Of a DNA stretch of 7,235 nt, positions 5,450 through 7,235 are shown piece after piece; position 1 is the stretch's first letter; every line of letters starts with the position of its first letter. The stretch spans positions 1 to 7,235 of the forward strand of contig CAIKJM010000085.1 of the NCBI GenBank assembly GCA_903827735.1, given 5' to 3'. The notes under the pieces are model-generated. The model saw only the letters and a list, made by a program, of their open reading frames with translations, did no database searches and was not told the DNA's origin. This stretch comes from an uncultured Rhodanobacter sp. Lineage in GTDB: Bacteria; Pseudomonadota; Gammaproteobacteria; Xanthomonadales; Rhodanobacteraceae. Both the position numbers and the translations under genes were made by a program.

Positions 5450-7235
5450 CTATCCCTCGCGAAGCAAACGCATAGGGGACGTCTGCGTGACCTTGCGTGT
5501 GCCCGCCAACCCCAACAACATCACGACGAGGGCTGCGCCTAGTGCGCCCAGCGCCAGCGGCCATAGCGGCGGCACGAAGCCGTCGATATGAAACACCGCA
5601 TGTCCCATCCACAGCCCCGCGCCGGCGGCACCGAACGCCGCAGTGAGTCCGGCGACGAGGCCGAGCAGGGCGAACTCGCAGGCCGCGGCCGCGCGCAGCT
5701 GGTTGCGGCGCGCGCCGAGCGTGCGCAGAAGCGCGGCTTCATGGCGGCGTTCGGCGGCGCTGGCGGCCAGTGCCGCCGACAGGACCAGCGCGCCAGCGAG
5801 CAGGCTGAAGCCGAGTATCCAGCGCACCGCGTTGCCCACGCGATCAACGATCTCACGCACGCGGTCGAGCAGCGCATCCACGTCGATCAGGCTGAGGTTG
5901 CTGTACGTGCGCGACAGCTGCGCCAACTGCGTCGCCTGCGTATGCGGTAGGTAGAAGCTGGCCAGCCACGTGTGCGGCAGGCTGCTGGCGTGGTCGGGAT
6001 CGAGCAGCAGGAAAAAATTGACCCGAAACGAGCTCCAGTCGACCTTGCGAATGCTGCCGACCTTTGCATCCAGATTGCCCTCGCCGACGTTGAAGCTCAG
6101 CGTGTCGCCGATCTTCAGCGAAAACATATCGCGCCACATTGTGTCGATCGAGACCACGGCCTGCGCCGGATGGGCGGCTGGCCACTGACCAGCAATGATC
6201 TGGTTGGCCGGCGGCAGGTCGCTGGCCCAGGACAGGCGCAACTGGCGATCGGCCGAATCCTTCGAGCGTTCGTCGGAAAACTTGATCGAATCGACCGGCT
6301 TACCGTTGATCGCCGTGAGCTTGCCGACCGCCAGCGGCGCCATATTGAGCTTGTTGCCACCGATGGCGGTCAGCGCTTTTTCGAAGCCGGCGCGCTGATC
6401 GTCCTGCAGATTCAGCGCGAACCAGTTCGGCGTATCGCTCGGCAGCTCCTGCCGCCAGCCCTGCAGCAGCGAGGGCGCCACGACGGCGAGCAGCAGCAGC
6501 GCGCACAAGCCCAGGCTGAGCGCGGTGGCCTGAATCAGGCTCAGCGTCCGACGCCGCGCCAGCGCGGCGAGCCCAAGCCGTAGCGCGGGATGTGCGCCCG
6601 GCGCGACGCGTCGTGCGATGAACAGCAAGAGTGCCGCCAGCAGCGCGGACACGACGGCCACGCCAAACAGGCTGGCGGCCAGAATGCCGGCCAGCTGTGC
6701 CGATCCGCTTTGTGTCCAGATCAGCGCCAGCGCCACCACCAGCGGAATCAGATACAGCGCGTCGAAGCGCCGCACGCGCCGCTCCATGCTTTGACGAAAC
6801 ACCGCCACTGGCGGCACTTCGGCCAGCCGCGCCAGTGGCGGCAGGGCAAAGCCGATCAGCACCGCGATGCCCATCGCCGCGGCTGCGAACGACGGACCGA
6901 TCGGCAGCACGGTCGGCACGCTGCCGAACAGCTGGCTGGCAAACGCCCAGGCGAGTTGGGACAAACCTAAGGCGAGAAGTAGGCCAACTGCCGCGGCCGG
7001 AATGGCCAGCGCGGCCAGCGTGTAGACCAGCAGCCCAAGCACACGTTTGCGCGACGTGCCTAGCGCCCGCAGCAGGGCCACTTCGGCGGTCTTGCGCCGC
7101 GCGTAGCGCTGCGCCGCCAGCGCAATGGCCACGCCGGCCAGCAGCGCCGACAGCAGGGCGGTCAGTCGCAGGAACGCGCCGGCGCGATCAAAGGCCGTGC
7201 GCATGCGTTCCTGCGTCTGTTCGGTGGTGATCAAC
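5450..7235 (-). CDS. ybbP: YbbP-type ABC transporter permease (FtsX family), N-terminus outside window
   Basis: The visible 594 residues are the C-terminal part. The frame is open to the right edge, where the first codon is an internal TTG, so the true start lies beyond it; compared with E. coli YbbP (about 800 residues) some 230-250 residues are missing. The protein contains two FtsX-type membrane blocks. The first (about 22-140) has the coupling-helix motif EVALLRALGTSRKR at 51-64, and the second (about 470-580) has EAALLRTLGARRNQ at 499-512. Three further membrane segments lie near 158-173, 180-208 and 238-255. A large periplasmic domain spans about 261-466, with YbbP-like landmarks LPSDTPNWF (264-272), KLTAINGKP (305-313) and SIRKVDW (394-400). 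In E. coli the partner ATPase is YbbA and the neighbour is TesA; neither is in this window, and the ATPase gene is expected to the right. It is probably an envelope lipid- or lipoprotein-related mechanotransmission or export system, but the substrate is not known. Confidence 0.88.
   Translation of the reverse strand, partial: LITTEQTQERMRTAFDRAGAFLRLTALLSALLAGVAIALAAQRYARRKTAEVALLRALGTSRKRVLGLLVYTLAALAIPAAAVGLLLALGLSQLAWAFASQLFGSVPTVLPIGPSFAAAAMGIAVLIGFALPPLARLAEVPPVAVFRQSMERRVRRFDALYLIPLVVALALIWTQSGSAQLAGILAASLFGVAVVSALLAALLLFIARRVAPGAHPALRLGLAALARRRTLSLIQATALSLGLCALLLLAVVAPSLLQGWRQELPSDTPNWFALNLQDDQRAGFEKALTAIGGNKLNMAPLAVGKLTAINGKPVDSIKFSDERSKDSADRQLRLSWASDLPPANQIIAGQWPAAHPAQAVVSIDTMWRDMFSLKIGDTLSFNVGEGNLDAKVGSIRKVDWSSFRVNFFLLLDPDHASSLPHTWLASFYLPHTQATQLAQLSRTYSNLSLIDVDALLDRVREIVDRVGNAVRWILGFSLLAGALVLSAALAASAAERRHEAALLRTLGARRNQLRAAAACEFALLGLVAGLTAAFGAAGAGLWMGHAVFHIDGFVPPLWPLALGALGAALVVMLLGLAGTRKVTQTSPMRLLREG

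Noticed and set aside
4685..5542. Plus-strand open frame of 285 codons opposite the GST gene
   Set aside because: It is rich in Arg, Gln and His with no domain or ribosome binding site, and it is fully explained by the GST, the hairpin gap and the ends of the flanking genes on the other strand.
1..7235. A new defence, mobile or biosynthetic system
   Set aside because: All genes but the truncated one at the left edge fit known families or clear exported-repeat architecture, base composition looks uniform by eye, and there are no integrase, transposase, nuclease or toxin-antitoxin signatures.

Overview
The window is GC-rich, compact bacterial chromosome. The gene set and protein sequences (NudE, CysQ and two-domain MazG close to the enterobacterial proteins, plus a YbbP-type permease) point to a gammaproteobacterium. 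The base composition and gene order suggest a Xanthomonadales/Rhodanobacteraceae-type genome (Dyella, Rhodanobacter or Luteibacter-like). That placement is inference from composition and recall, not from a search. I see no mobile element, CRISPR array, tRNA or rRNA.

Layout: (1) 1-114, minus strand: the first 38 codons of an exported protein, cut by the window edge, with a good sigma70-type promoter at 207-235. (2) 115-431: a 317-bp divergent intergenic region. (3) 432-2679, plus strand: nudE, cysQ and mazG, closely spaced and probably one transcription unit. (4) 2680-2803: a short gap, then a plus-strand exported protein (2804-3577) built from a ladder of about 18-residue GSGD repeats, probably a DUF4097-like beta-helix. 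(5) 3590-7235, minus strand: read in transcription order, the C-terminal three quarters of a YbbP-type ABC permease (cut by the right edge), a glutathione S-transferase-like protein, and an SLC13/ArsB-superfamily membrane transporter. They are separated by 57 and 30 bp. The two transcription directions meet at 3577/3590 with only 12 bp between stop codons.

How the genes fit together: the plus-strand trio is a nucleotide-sanitation cluster. NudE hydrolyses ADP-ribose-type nucleotides, CysQ removes the 3'-phosphate from the sulfate-assimilation by-product PAP, and MazG hydrolyses NTPs to NMPs. The minus-strand trio combines envelope and detoxification functions without an obvious shared pathway.

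Overall this looks like an ordinary housekeeping region, and I did not find a convincing new system. The points most worth a second look are the regular GSGD ladder, a perfect 10-bp inverted repeat in front of the GST gene, a five-codon open frame rich in normally rare codons overlapping the cysQ start, a possible leaderless start for nudE, and the missing catalytic cysteine in the GST.
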